Shown piece by piece: positions 24,324 to 35,621 of a stretch of DNA of 64,000 bases. The notes beneath the pieces were generated by a model. The model made no database searches. It saw only the letters and a list, made by a program, of their open reading frames with translations, and had not been told where the DNA came from. Position 1 is the stretch's first letter. Each line of letters opens with the position of its first letter. The DNA is from Arabidopsis thaliana (lineage: Eukaryota; Streptophyta; Magnoliopsida; Brassicales; Brassicaceae): contig NC_003074.8 of the NCBI RefSeq assembly GCF_000001735.4, positions 3,286,101 through 3,350,100 on the forward strand, in the 5' to 3' direction. The position numbers and the translations under genes are program-made.

Positions 24324-25211
24324 CTAAACTCCAAGACAAGTGCCTTGACCTTGGGACGGATCATCATCATCCGGAGGGTTCTGATTTCCAGAATCTGGAT
24401 TGCCCTCGGTAGACTCCAAAGTTATGTCAAAAATACTCCGGCGTTTCTCCTTCTTATTGTCCGATTTTTGCCTTTTGTAATACTGTGCATGGCTTGACAC
24501 TTGCCGTGGAGTCTTTGTCTTCACAAAATTCGTTGATGTCAACGTCGAAGCTCCTTCCCCATACTTTTTCAATCCTTGCAGAAACAATCTGAAATATATC
24601 ATTAAACAATCAAAATCATAAGAATTAATAACCTAGATATTATCATAATCAGCATCATCATGTTAAAATTAATATAAATCAAATTGATAATTACATCTAT
24701 CTGAAGAAAAATACTTGTATACGTTACCCTAATCAACAAAACCCAAACTAATCATTTTTTGTGAGATTTGAACTGTTAACTTATACTTTTCCTCAAGATT
24801 TAAGACTTTTCCTCAATCAAAAGAAACCCTAATTCATAAGTATTTGATGACTAACCTGTGTTCCTCTTCTGTCCAAGGATTTGGCGTATCCTTCTTCCTG
24901 CGTTTGGACTGACTCGATTCCGCCAGTGGTACGTACTCGGGCATCTGATTAACATCGTTGGCCATCTTTTCGTACATGTACTTCATCTCCTCCATTTCCA
25001 TAGGTTTCTGCAGATGCTGGGTGACATTCTCTAAAGGTTTCGGCAGATAAACATCGTTGACCAACTTTTCGTAGTAGTACTTCACCTCCTCCAAAGGTTT
25101 CGGCAGATGCTGGGCGACATTCACCAAACGCTTGTTATCCGGAGGGAATTGCGACAGAGCTGACTTAAAACGCCTGTTGTCGTCCTCCGTCCAGCGTGGA
25201 CTCGAAGCCAT
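24324..25211 (-). CDS. MYB/SANT-like transcription factor, copy 3
   Basis: Two exons, 25211-24856 and 24588-24324, give 206 codons. Exon 1 encodes a SANT-like domain starting PRWTEDDNRRFKSAL. Its second half appears duplicated: an NVAQHLPKPLEEVKYYYEK unit is followed by an NVTQHLQKP...EEMKYMYEK unit. The second MYB domain begins NPWTEEEHR at the exon junction and continues LFLQGLKKYGEG in exon 2. The plant signature has changed to SSHAQYYKRQ. A short acidic tail follows. Expected to be nuclear and DNA-binding, but the altered signature makes binding uncertain. Intron position and phase match copies 1, 2 and 4. Likely AT3G10590. Confidence 0.83.
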
Positions 25212-25804
25212 AGTATCCGAGAAAATGAGAAAAAAAAAAAGAGATGGCTAAAAATTCAAGAAACAAGAAGATCGTTTTGTGGAATATGTTACGGAAGAGC
25301 GATTGTTTGTTCGTTTTAATTTTGGCAACCTGACAATTTATAGAGGATCAAGTAATGGGTGAAAATTACAAAATTAGCCCTCACTTTACAAAAAGAAACA
25401 CGATTTCGTATTTAAACACGCACAACTTGACTCAGAAGTTTTCTTCTCGTTTACGTTTAGACGTACGCAGTGGGTAAAACTTGGAGTGTAATTTCAAGTT
25501 ATTTTAGTTTCCTATTTAACCCCAACTTTATATATACTACGTACTTAACTTGAAAGCTCCATCTTACGTGTATCTTCTGTTTAGCCTAGATGAAATAAAG
25601 CAAAAAATAAAAACATTGAAATATATATTATTTTAATGGTTAAAGAAAATAATATAGATGACCACAAAATTAAATAAAATATGGTTTGCCAAAAAAATGG
25701 AAATCCCAAATCTTTAACATACCACACAAAAAAAATAATCAAGGGCCTTCAATATCTTTAGGCTTTTTATTTTTTGGTTGTTAATACAGTCATAGAGATT
25801 TATA
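25212..25804. other. Spacer between MYB copies 3 and 4
   Basis: AT-rich DNA holding the copy 3 promoter and the 3' flank of copy 4. A short stretch near 25370-25400 resembles promoter DNA of copy 2. No gene is seen. Confidence 0.45.
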
Positions 25805-26715
25805 TCACTTTGAGTTGGGGGCCTTAGCATGGTGACCGATTTCCAGAGCGACGAGACTCTCTTGTTGGCCTGTTGAGTCCACATTGGTGTTATTTGCTCC
25901 CTGCCGTTTCATCACATTCACATCGGTGCTTGCCACATTTAAGTCGTTAATCACATTTTTCTTTGAGCTTTGCCACTGGTAAAAGTTTTCTGCATATATC
26001 TCGACTTGGATCGGGCTCTTGCAATCCAATAAGACGGCTATTTTACGCCAATCTTTCCCAAATCGGTCTAACCCAATCAGAAACCATCTGCATTACAATT
26101 TCCACCAGTTCATAGATCAGCCCATTTTAATCAAGTTTCACCATGGCATTATTAGTTAACGATATAAATTGAGTCAAATGAAAAAAAAAAAAAAACTATA
26201 TTGTCCACATTAAAAAAATAATGCTAGAATGTGTAAATCGTAAGATCATAGGACTAAATACATTTTAATCTCAGAAATGAACTATGTGAATTATGGAGTC
26301 TAAGAGGAGAATGCGTCTAGCTAGATCCACAAACCAATACCAGTACTAATCAATCATTATGTTTATAATTGAAACTTATACGTGTATGTAAATTCCACTA
26401 ACTAACAAAAATCATAACTCATCACTCATTAATCTTATATACTTACTCATGTGTTTCTTTGGTCCATATAGTTCTCTCGGCCTGGTACGAACTTTGAGCC
26501 ATATCCTTAGTCAATTCATTAGGAAAAGCTACTCGACTGGATCCCATCTCTAAAAGATCATTGACCAATTCCTTGTAATGCTCCTTAACATCATCCACCG
26601 ATCTATCCACATACTCGGCGACACTCTCAAACCGAGTAAGCAAAAAGGCAGTGAACATCACCAGTGCATCCTTGAACATCTCGTTCTCCTCTGTCGTCCA
26701 TGAATTTTCAGCCAT
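25805..26715 (-). CDS. MYB/SANT-like gene, copy 4, highly diverged
   Basis: Two exons, 26715-26447 and 26087-25805, give 183 codons. Exon 1 encodes a SANT-like domain (SWTTEENEMFKDAL) and ends in a second MYB start (IWTKETHE) at the same intron site as its relatives. Exon 2 opens WFLIGLDRFGKDWRKIA, so the MYB fold is recognisable. The SHAQKYF region is replaced by EIYAENFYQW. The C-terminus is short and Asn-rich. The frame is intact with a GT-AG intron, so it may be expressed, but loss of the signature suggests altered or lost DNA binding. Likely AT3G10595. Confidence 0.78.
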
Positions 26716-27040
26716 GATTCCCAAAACAAATTAAGGAAAATGAAGTCTACAAAACAGAATGGTGTGAATCTGGAGAACTACAGTATATATAATAACTCAT
26801 GTAAGGGATATGGCAGCTTATAAATCAACTCAAGTAACAAAAAATATATGGCTTCTCTTCTCTCAAATTGGGGTGTATTAAGTTTCCTTCCTTTTTCTTA
26901 TATTCAAAGGGTAAATTTTATTTCAGATTTTGCTATATTGCATACAAAGTCTTTATTTTATTTCTTTCTACTGATTTATTGTCATTCATTTAGTTTCCTA
27001 TATCCTTTTTATTAAATTTGTTTTATAATATTGACGATTT

Positions 27041-27175
27041 TAGCCAATTAGATTATGATACGTGTACAAATAAATTTTTATTTTCACACGTGTTAGCAAT
27101 CAGAATTATGATACGTGTTACAGCCAATTAGATTATAACACGTGTATAAACAAATTTATGTTTTCACACGTGTTA
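27041..27175. repeat. Imperfect 55-bp direct repeat carrying CACGTG palindromes
   Basis: Unit A is 27041-27095 and unit B 27121-27175, an 80-bp period. CACGTG sits at 27087-27092, 27139-27144 and 27167-27172, with related TACGTG cores near 27059 and 27112. CACGTG is the G-box/ABRE core bound by plant bZIP and bHLH factors. Regulatory function here is inferred, not shown. Confidence 0.8.
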
Positions 27176-27800
27176 AAAATTAAAAATTTAACATACAAAA
27201 GATTATAGACCTAATACCACACAAATAAAATAAATAGTCAAAACTTTAGAAATTAAGAACTTTCATTAACATGAAAGAAACAAAAAATTGTTTATTTTTT
27301 CAAACTCTCTTCACACGAAAAGGAAAATAATCAATCATAATTATTCACCAAGTTGTGAATATTGCGACGGATTGCAACGATCCCGGTTACTGGTTGGTCA
27401 CTCTGATACTTAAAAGAGTAACATTTTTATCCATGTTCGTTGGTTGCATTCGTTAAACAAACAAGTTGTGATTATTATCGACCATTGTCCAAGGAAAAAT
27501 AAGCATTCATTATTTATACTAGGAATTAAATATTTGCCGTCTAAACTCAAATAATAAAAATTGGGAGACCGAACAGATTATAGAATATTTGTGTTAATGC
27601 TTACGTGATTTATTTATTTTAGTCGATGCTTATGTGATCACTGATCATTATGAATACAAAAAAATAGAAGCTACTTTAATATAATAAAACTAAGTTGACC
27701 AAAATAATAATAATAATTAGCGTTTCCAAAGCTTGTAATAAATTACACCAAAAAGCGTCTAATTCTTTTTTTCGTCTCTCAGTCTTTTGCAATCTCACAT

Positions 27801-27807
27801 TATAAAA
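27801..27807 (+). promoter_or_regulatory. TATA box of CAT7
   Basis: A TATAAAA element lies 62 bp upstream of the CAT7 ATG, which would place the transcription start near 27835. Confidence 0.6.
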
Positions 27808-27868
27808 CCACTTGTTTCAAATTACTCTCAAAAACATTATAATCCGTTACATATTGACCCGACCCGAA

Positions 27869-30800
27869 ATGGAGGCCCAATACCGGAACCACGACGGAGA
27901 CACCTCTTTCTCTAGCCTCCGTGTCTACCTCAACTCTCTCTCCGACACTCCCTCCCGTTTTTCCCGCCGAGCCGTTTCCGTTTCCACCTCTTACGACGAG
28001 ATGAGCCGCGTCCGCGCCGTCTCCGGCGAGCAGATGCGTCGTACTCTCCGTTGGTACGATCTCATCGGACTCGGAATCGGTGGAATGATCGGAGCCGGAG
28101 TCTTCGTCACCACCGGCCGTGCTAGTCGTCTCTACGCTGGTCCATCAATCGTCGTCTCTTACGCAATCGCCGGACTCTGTGCTCTACTCTCCGCCTTCTG
28201 TTACACCGAGTTCGCCGTTCACCTCCCCGTCGCCGGCGGTGCTTTCAGCTACATCCGTATCACATTCGGTCAGTAACATTCTCCCGCCAAAATCAAAACT
28301 CCCAAATCGCAGAGAAATTCAAATTTCATTTTTTCCTCTCCGATCATTCATTTTTTTCCGTTACAGGCGAGTTTCCGGCGTTTATAACCGGAGCAAATCT
28401 GATAATGGACTACGTACTGTCAAACGCCGCCGTTTCAAGAGGATTCACCGCTTATCTCGGATCTGCATTCGGAATCTCAACATCGGAGTGGAGATTCATC
28501 GTCTCCGGTCTCCCAAACGGATTCAACGAAATCGATCCCATCGCCGTTATCGTCGTCCTCGCCGTCACGTTCGTCATCTGTTACAGTACGAGAGAGAGTT
28601 CGAAGGTGAATATGGTATTAACGGCGTTACACATTGCATTTATAGTATTCGTGATCGTCATGGGTTTCTCGAAAGGAGACGTAAAGAATTTAACCCGACC
28701 CGATAACCCGGAAAACCCATCCGGATTCTTCCCGTTTGGAGTTTCGGGTGTGTTTAACGGAGCAGCAATGGTTTATCTAAGTTACATAGGATACGACGCC
28801 GTTTCGACAATGGCTGAAGAAGTAAAAGACCCAGTCAAAGACATACCAATGGGAATCTCTGGCTCAGTCGCAATCGTCATTGTACTTTACTGTTTAATGG
28901 CTATCTCTATGTCAATGCTTCTCCCGTACGATCTGGTCCGTACCATCAAATACACATTTTTAATTTAAGCTTTTTTCTATGGGTTTTGTGGGTGAATGAT
29001 TTGGTGTGGTTGTGTGTACGTAAGCAGATAGATGCGGAGGCACCGTATTCGGCGGCGTTTAGTAAATCGGAAGGATGGGAATGGGTGACGAGAGTGGTTG
29101 GGATTGGAGCAAGTTTCGGGATATTAACGTCGTTGATAGTAGCCATGTTGGGTCAGGCTCGGTACATGTGCGTCATCGGACGGTCAAGAGTTGTCCCCAT
29201 TTGGTTTGCTAAGGTTCATCCCAAGACATCTACTCCAGTCAACGCTTCCGCTTTTCTTGGTAACTTTTTGTCCTTACTCTCAAACATATTTATTTTCATT
29301 CTATTAAAATTAACATCTTTGATCAAATATAATAAGTTAAATATTATTTATTTTTAAGGTTATGTTGGAATTTTCCTTTCGTAAAGATCGGTTTTATGTT
29401 TTTTCTCTGTTTTATTTTCATCAAGTGATAAAGAGACAGTTTGATAGTGGGGACATCCATTTTGGGTTTTTGTTTGTTTGTTTGTTTCCATGATCTTTTT
29501 GGATTTCATTGTATTGTTGATCTTACTTTTCACGTGATTTTACATACATATACTCGTAGGGAAGGAGAAATCAAGAAAATTGAATTTTGTTGTTTACTAT
29601 TTAAAACATAAAATTTCTCCAACTGATCTTGTTTGGGATTGTGGTTTGTAGCTGTGTGACTGTGTGATCTATATTAATGTAGGCCATAGTCTTTTGTTCT
29701 TATATGATTTTTGGTGTTGGGTCTTAATTTAGAGCATCGTATACGATAAAAATCTCGTGGTCGTGTTCACCAAATGGCTTCAATCTTTTCAACGGTTTTG
29801 TTTGGGACATATTGTTGAGTCTCTTTGGTCCTTTTTTGTTTTTTAGTTTATGTATTCAAGCATTTTCTCTTTTTCAAGCTCTCAAATTTCCAACTCTTTA
29901 TATGCAACGTTTACGTATAACATCTTAGTTAAGATATTGGTGAGTAAGATTTTGGAATCGTTTTTTATACTATAGTTTTACCAAAATGCATGAGTCGTGG
30001 AAGCGAATCTAGACCCACAGTTTTGTTTTCAATTGCATATTCCTTCTTATAAGCATTGGTTTCTTATATATTTATTCCAAATTTAAAGTGCTGTTCTAAA
30101 AGTTTTGGATACTATATTCTGTAAACCAAAAACTAAAAAAATAAATAAATAAAAGAATTTGTACACATACTCTAAGCCTCAAATAAAACAACTGTAGTTT
30201 ACCAAATTTTGCATCCACTAATGTAACTAGACTTTGATTTATAATATTTTTGAACAAAGACCAAGAGAGATCTTGAACGTGGAACAAAAGCTCAAAATCT
30301 TTCACAAAAAGGTGTCTTATTCCACAAGTGAACTAATGGAACAGATTCTTGCAATATCTTCATTTTATTTATATAATCGACCTTTAAACATCTTGGAATA
30401 TATCTACGTTATTAGACACTAATCTGATTGATTAAATTAACTAAAGAATAAGGATCTTGTCATATCCCTCTGCTTAACTCTTTAATCTTGTCTATACTTT
30501 TTGTTCAGGAATCTTCACGGCGGTTCTCGCCCTCTTCACCGACCTAAACGTCCTCCTAAACCTAGTCTCCATCGGAACGCTCTTCGTCTTCTATATGGTC
30601 GCAAACGCTGTTATATTTCGCCGTTACGTAACGGTCGGATACACGGAGCCATGGCCAACACTCTCCTTCCTCTGCCTATTCTCCATAACCTCAATTTTGT
30701 TTACCTTGGTCTGGCAACTTGCACCGTCGGGCCCACCTAAATGGTTCATACTTGGAGCTAGCACGGTCACGGCTATAGCCATCGTCCAGATATTCCATTG

Positions 30801-31062
30801 TGTTGTACCTCAAGCTAGGATCCCTGAGTTTTGGGGTGTACCGTTGATGCCGTGGACTCCATGCGTTTCGATATTTTTGAACATTTTCTTGCTTGGATCA
30901 TTGGATGCTCCTTCGTATATCAGATTCGGGTTCTTCTCGGGATTAGTGGTGCTCGTGTATGTGTTTTATAGTGTTCATGCAAGCTATGATGCTGAAGGAG
31001 ACGGGTCTCTTGATTTCAAAGACGTGGAAAGCCTTGAAAGAATTAACAGAGTGTTGAGTTAA
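27869..31062 (+). CDS. CAT7: Cationic amino acid transporter 7
   Basis: APC-superfamily amino acid permease expected to have about 14 membrane spans. Four exons, 27869-28268, 28367-28935, 29028-29259 and 30509-31062, give 584 codons with GT-AG introns; the third intron is 1,249 bp. The N-terminus is a soluble Ser/Arg-rich region (about 1-60). The first span region has the family motif GLGIGGMIGAGVF (about 69-81). Later spans include YLSYIGYDAVSTMAEE, also conserved in CAT proteins. The C-terminal half holds several further hydrophobic segments and ends with a short soluble tail. The true start is the ATG at 27869; the open frame continues upstream only through a TTG. Transport substrate and membrane are inferred from the family. 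Confidence 0.95.
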
Positions 31063-31984
31063 TTAATAAACAGAACTTGGTGACAATTTGACCAAAAGGA
31101 AAAAAATCTTGGTGACATGCAATTTTGTCTATCTGAACAAAAACAAAACGAATTTGTCATTTTGTGTTGGACAATTAGAGGAGCCTAGACTAGAGAGAGT
31201 AGAGGTTGATGTAATGTTTACAGAAGCTAGTGAAGTCCATTTTCAGTGTAGTCAATAGAATCTCACTTTCTTGCTTTTGAAGATGTTGCAACTTGAAATA
31301 GTTTCTTTCTCCATCTTTGTTGACTGACTTCTTCTTTCTGAAAGATTGTATCTTGATTTTCAGAATTAGATTTTGACATTCTTTTTACAGATATAGAATA
31401 TTTTGTAATCCTCCCAAAAACAAATATTCGAAAGCCACTAAATAAAGACAACCCAACAAATATAACTGTACAAAATTGTAGAATGGTTTGACAAAAGTAT
31501 TTATCAACTTTTGAATTTTGATCATAGTGACATGTATCTAATAGTGATTTGTTAAAATGGATAATACCGTAGAAGATAAAGATGGCAATAAAGTTTGTGA
31601 ATAAATGAATTTTTTTATATTTCCATAAAATTTAGAAAAGGGATGATACTTTAGATTAGATGCTAAAAACAGCAGCAAGTATTTGGCATCTTGCAAGATC
31701 GGATATTGTTATACACCTCCACCAATAAAAGCACAAATCAAGTTTGCTTTATTCCTTTTCGTTATATCGAATATTTGTAAATGTCCAATTTGTTAAGTCA
31801 TAACTAAAAACATGGATAACGTTGGTGTTGTTCGTTTGGCAGCAAAAACAATGGAATTTGATCACAAGGAGCTGAAATTCAAAACGATTGTCTTAATTGT
31901 TCCGATTGATAGATTCTATGCCCACTGATTTAAAATGGGCCTCATATTAAAAGCCCGTTTAAATCAGTTGTCTCGAAAATTGAC

Positions 31985-32094
31985 TTTTTGGTCCATTTTG
32001 AACTATGATTTGGAGTTGCAATAAATTGAAAACAGCATGTAATTCATCTCTTCAATTGTTTTGTGATAAGAAAATGATATCAAAAACGTTTTCT
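31985..32094. repeat. 110-bp direct repeat, copy 1
   Basis: Matches 33940-34049 with about two differences, in the same orientation, 1,955 bp apart. A second block of about 25 bp (32127-32151 versus 34058-34082) follows in both, so the shared segment is longer but interrupted in copy 1. Confidence 0.93.
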
Positions 32095-32149
32095 ATGTAA
32101 GGGTGTGTTTTGCACAAAAAATGGTCAGGGTGTGTAGTCTTTGTCCGTA

Positions 32150-32260
32150 ATTTTCAGCAGAATCAGGTCGTGATATCAGAAGCTCTTCTGTGTTCACACC
32201 TATTGATTCTGCTAGAGAAGGATCCATGGCATTCTCTGCATCAAGATAAGCGCAATAACC
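32150..32260 (-). pseudogene. RecA-like coding fragment
   Basis: 37 codons on the minus strand read as a bacterial-type (organellar) RecA segment: [18 protein letters not shown] and then [12 protein letters not shown]. This corresponds to the region that follows the Walker A motif in RecA, with the family DAExAxDP motif. An AG acceptor precedes it, as expected for a plant RECA exon. Homology stops at the SAEN residues, where the shared repeat block begins. No Walker A exon or downstream RecA exons are visible nearby. It is a remnant, probably copied from one of the nuclear genes for mitochondrial or plastid RecA. Confidence 0.82.
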
Positions 32261-32877
32261 TGGTACAAGCAAGTCCTTTTTAGATAAATAAAAAGCTAAT
32301 GGAGTGAAGAACAAAAGCAAGTCAGAATCAAACTGTAACTTCACAAAATCGAATCTTAGCCAGAGCAAGCCAAAACGCTTCTTCTTCCATTCAGCTACAA
32401 AGCAAGATAAGAGTAAACACAAGAGACATTCGTTTAGTCAGGAGCTTGGGCAAATCATCAATGCTACTCTAAAGGAGATAACTTTATTTTGGTTGGATTG
32501 TTGTCCTAGTTTCTTCATCTGAAAAATCAAATCTTTCTTTCTTATACTCAAGCTAAGAATTGTTGAGAAACATTAGAGACGAAGAGAACCTGAGATAAGT
32601 AAGAGAAGAAACGGAATCTCTGAATCGGACTGGCCCATGAGAGTCGACCCATTCCCCGTTCTTCTTCAAGCGGCTCCTCCTTCGCTGTTCAGTTTCAATT
32701 CCACAGTTCTGTCTTCGATCTCCAGTTTCCGCCATGGTCATTGTCCTTAACCAGAAGTGGATACATAAAAATCGAAAACCGTATTAAACCGATCGGTTCA
32801 AGGCTAATGGAATCTAATTTAACGGAACCTATTAATAATCTAATTATTGGGTAATGTTAGAGTACAAGCCTATTAAC

Positions 32878-32886
32878 AAACCCTAA
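32878..32886 (+). promoter_or_regulatory. Telo-box in the RPS17 promoter
   Basis: AAACCCTAA, the element commonly found close to the start of plant ribosomal protein genes. A TATAAAT lies just downstream at 32896-32902, followed by a CT-rich initiator region around 32921-32945. Confidence 0.6.
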
Positions 32887-32993
32887 CTTTACCCATATAA
32901 ATTCTTGCACACAAGTTTACTTTTTCTTTTTCTTTGCTTTCTTCTGTATTTGCCGCCGCTTCTCTGCTCTCCAGCTCCGGTCAATCCGTACAG

Positions 32994-33336
32994 GTACGTT
33001 CTGGTTACATTCAAAACGGCACTTCACCATAAATGAAAACATAGGAGAATTTCATAAAAGAAGTTGTGAAATTCATCTCTTTTAATTATAGATGCAGCTC
33101 GATTTTGGATCTCTCTTGATGTTCCTGCATCTCTCTAGATTGTATCAATACCCAAATGTTGAAATTTAACGGCATAATTGAAATTGAATCCTCATTTGTA
33201 GTTACTCGAGACTCTTATGTCAATTGTTGGTTCTTTCATAGTTTATTAGTCAGAAGTTGATGTATCTGCATTTCTCTGATTTGTATAAAGTAGTATAATG
33301 TGAATGTTCTCTGATGGTTTGTCTGAATTTGGGCAG
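32994..33336 (+). other. 5' UTR intron of RPS17
   Basis: A CAG|GTACGTT donor at 32994 and a GGGCAG acceptor ending at 33336 bracket an intron in the leader. The ATG follows 22 bases after the acceptor. Leader introns are usual in plant ribosomal protein genes. Confidence 0.7.
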
Positions 33337-33355
33337 GTAAGTCAAAAAGTTGTGA

Positions 33356-33781
<426 letters not shown>

Positions 33782-33850
33782 GTTTATTGGGTTTCAATCA
33801 AAGATTTCGGAGACGAGAGTTTGGTTTATTGGTCTAGTATGGATTCAACA

Positions 33851-33902
33851 TCGTTTCCTTTGATTTAAGATTAATGTCGTTTCCTTTGATTTAAGATTAA
33901 TG
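33851..33902. repeat. 26-bp perfect tandem duplication in the RPS17 3' UTR
   Basis: Units 33851-33876 and 33877-33902 are identical. They lie just past the RPS17 stop codon. Confidence 0.92.
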
Positions 33903-33939
33903 TCTGGAATTTATAGCTTTTGCTTTGTTTTAACCTTTT

Positions 33940-34049
33940 TTTTTGGTCCATTTTGAACTATGATTTGGAGTTGCAATCAATTGAAAACAGCATGTAATTC
34001 ATCTCTTCAATTGTTTTGTGGTAAGAAAATGATATCAAAAACGTTTTCT
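33940..34049. repeat. 110-bp direct repeat, copy 2
   Basis: Nearly identical to 31985-32094; together the copies flank the RecA fragment and RPS17. Confidence 0.93.
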
Positions 34050-34162
34050 AAATTCCAAGGGTGTGTAGTCTTTGTACGTAATATTCATGATGAGTCAGGG
34101 GCATAACGGTCCAGTTACTTATTAATTTCCCGAATACGTGGAAAAATAGGTTTTGGCTCGAA

Positions 34163-35465
34163 ATGGCACTGTACCGACCCCTTCTCTTGCATCATCCAAC
34201 TTCTCCGTCTGTAACTACGTTTCTACGAAATTACCCCTCGAAACCGATCAAATTCTCCAGCCTGCCCTTCCTTCATCGCTGCCGTAAGTCTCGGGTCTCC
34301 TCCTCCTCCGCTCGGTGTTGTTCTTCCATGGAATCTCCTCCTGAAGGATACAGAAGAAATGTCGGCGTCTGCCTCATGAATTCTTCCAAAAAGGTGATGA
34401 TTGATGATGGATAATTGGAAACAGCTTCTTCTATTTTCCGATGATTAGCTCCTTCTCACAATTAAGTGCAGATTTTCACTGCCTCGAGGTTGGATATTCC
34501 CAGTGCTTGGCAAATGCCTCAGGTAATCTCTAGATTCCAATTTCTTAAGATTCGAATTGGTTTCTCCATTTTCCTCATACAAAGCTGAAATCAATGGTAC
34601 TCACTTGTTCGCATCATACTGCTTGACTTGAATAATCTCAAACTCCCAAAACAAAATTTGATTATGACTTCCAAAACAATGGATGATACGAATTCACCAA
34701 TTTTCATCTTTGGAATTGTGTTTTATCTTTCATGTTACCAGGTTTCTCTACTTTCGACAATTCATCCTCTAATTGGATTCAAAATGCTATGTAATCACTT
34801 GAATAAAATCGTGTGTTGTTGTTGATGTTGATATAGGGTGGAATCGACGAAGGTGAAGATCCAAGAGTTGCAGTCATGAGAGAGCTTAAAGAAGAGACTG
34901 GAGTTCACTCTGCTGAGATTCTCGCTGAGGTGTCTTTAGCTTCTTCTTCTTCTTCGTCTTCTTAAACATTCAACAATTTAAGAATTCGTCTAAAGAACTC
35001 TTTTTTGTTGTTGTTGTTACTGTAGGCACCTCACTGGATAACCTATGACTTCCCTCCTGATGTTAGGGAGAAGCTTAAGGTCCGATGGGGATCCGATTGG
35101 AAGGGTCAAGCACAGAAATGGTGAGTCTTTCTGAGATTATCAAGAATCATGTCATTTCATTACGGGCTTGTTCAAATAATGTGTTTCCTCAGGTTTCTTC
35201 TGAAATTTACTGGGAAAGATGAAGAAATCAATCTTCTTGGCGATGGTACTGAGAAACCTGAGTTTGGTGAATGGTCCTGGACTTCTCCTGATCAAGTCGT
35301 TGAAAATGTACGTACAGTTTTCTTCTCTCTGTTTGACCTTCAGCATTTAGATTCCACGACTACTCTTTCACTCATATTCATTCTATTTCTGTTATACAGG
35401 CAGTGGAGTTCAAGAAGCCAGTGTACAAGGAAGTCATGTCAGCTTTCGCTTCTCATCTCCAGTAG
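34163..35465 (+). CDS. NUDX26: Nudix hydrolase 26, plastid type
   Basis: Nudix pyrophosphohydrolase; the recalled Arabidopsis enzyme is plastid-localised and cleaves dinucleoside polyphosphates and ppGpp. Six exons: 34163-34393, 34472-34522, 34837-34929, 35026-35120, 35193-35307 and 35400-35465, giving 216 codons with GT-AG introns. The first 55 residues are Ser/Arg-rich with few acids, as in a transit peptide, and a second Met (MESPPEGYRRN) begins the mature core. The Nudix box runs from G95 to V117 (GGIDEGEDP then RELKEETGV) with the metal-binding Glu residues present. The C-terminal part has the WGSDWKGQAQKWFLLKF segment seen in bacterial RppH-type relatives. It converges on the glycosyltransferase gene with only about 156 bp between stops. 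Confidence 0.95.
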
Positions 35466-35621
35466 CAAAATAAATCGAAAACTAAACTCTCTGTTTTAAG
35501 TTTTTCGTAAGAAACTCTGAGAATAAGCTCTTCTTGACATATTTGCTCTTTTTTGAACAATCTTTGAATCAAAATACAATTCTTGTTCCCTCTCTTGATA
35601 AAAGTAAAGTGTGAGATCCTG

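Larger units (their letters stand above)
26716..27868. other. Divergent intergenic region between MYB copy 4 and CAT7
   Basis: About 1.15 kb, very AT-rich, serving as promoter for both divergent genes. It contains the duplicated CACGTG-bearing segment at 27041-27175 and a TATAAAA box at 27801-27807. No open frame of note is present. Confidence 0.55.
33782..34162. other. RPS17 3' region and NUDX26 leader
   Basis: Contains a 26-bp tandem duplication (33851-33902) in the RPS17 3' UTR, copy 2 of the 110-bp repeat (33940-34049) and the short NUDX26 promoter. The NUDX26 promoter must therefore lie within or next to the repeat. Confidence 0.6.

Noticed and set aside
28119..28706. 195-codon frame overlapping CAT7
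   Set aside because: Alternate frame over CAT7 exons 1-2 and the intron between them; Arg/Ser-rich composition reflects the shifted frame.
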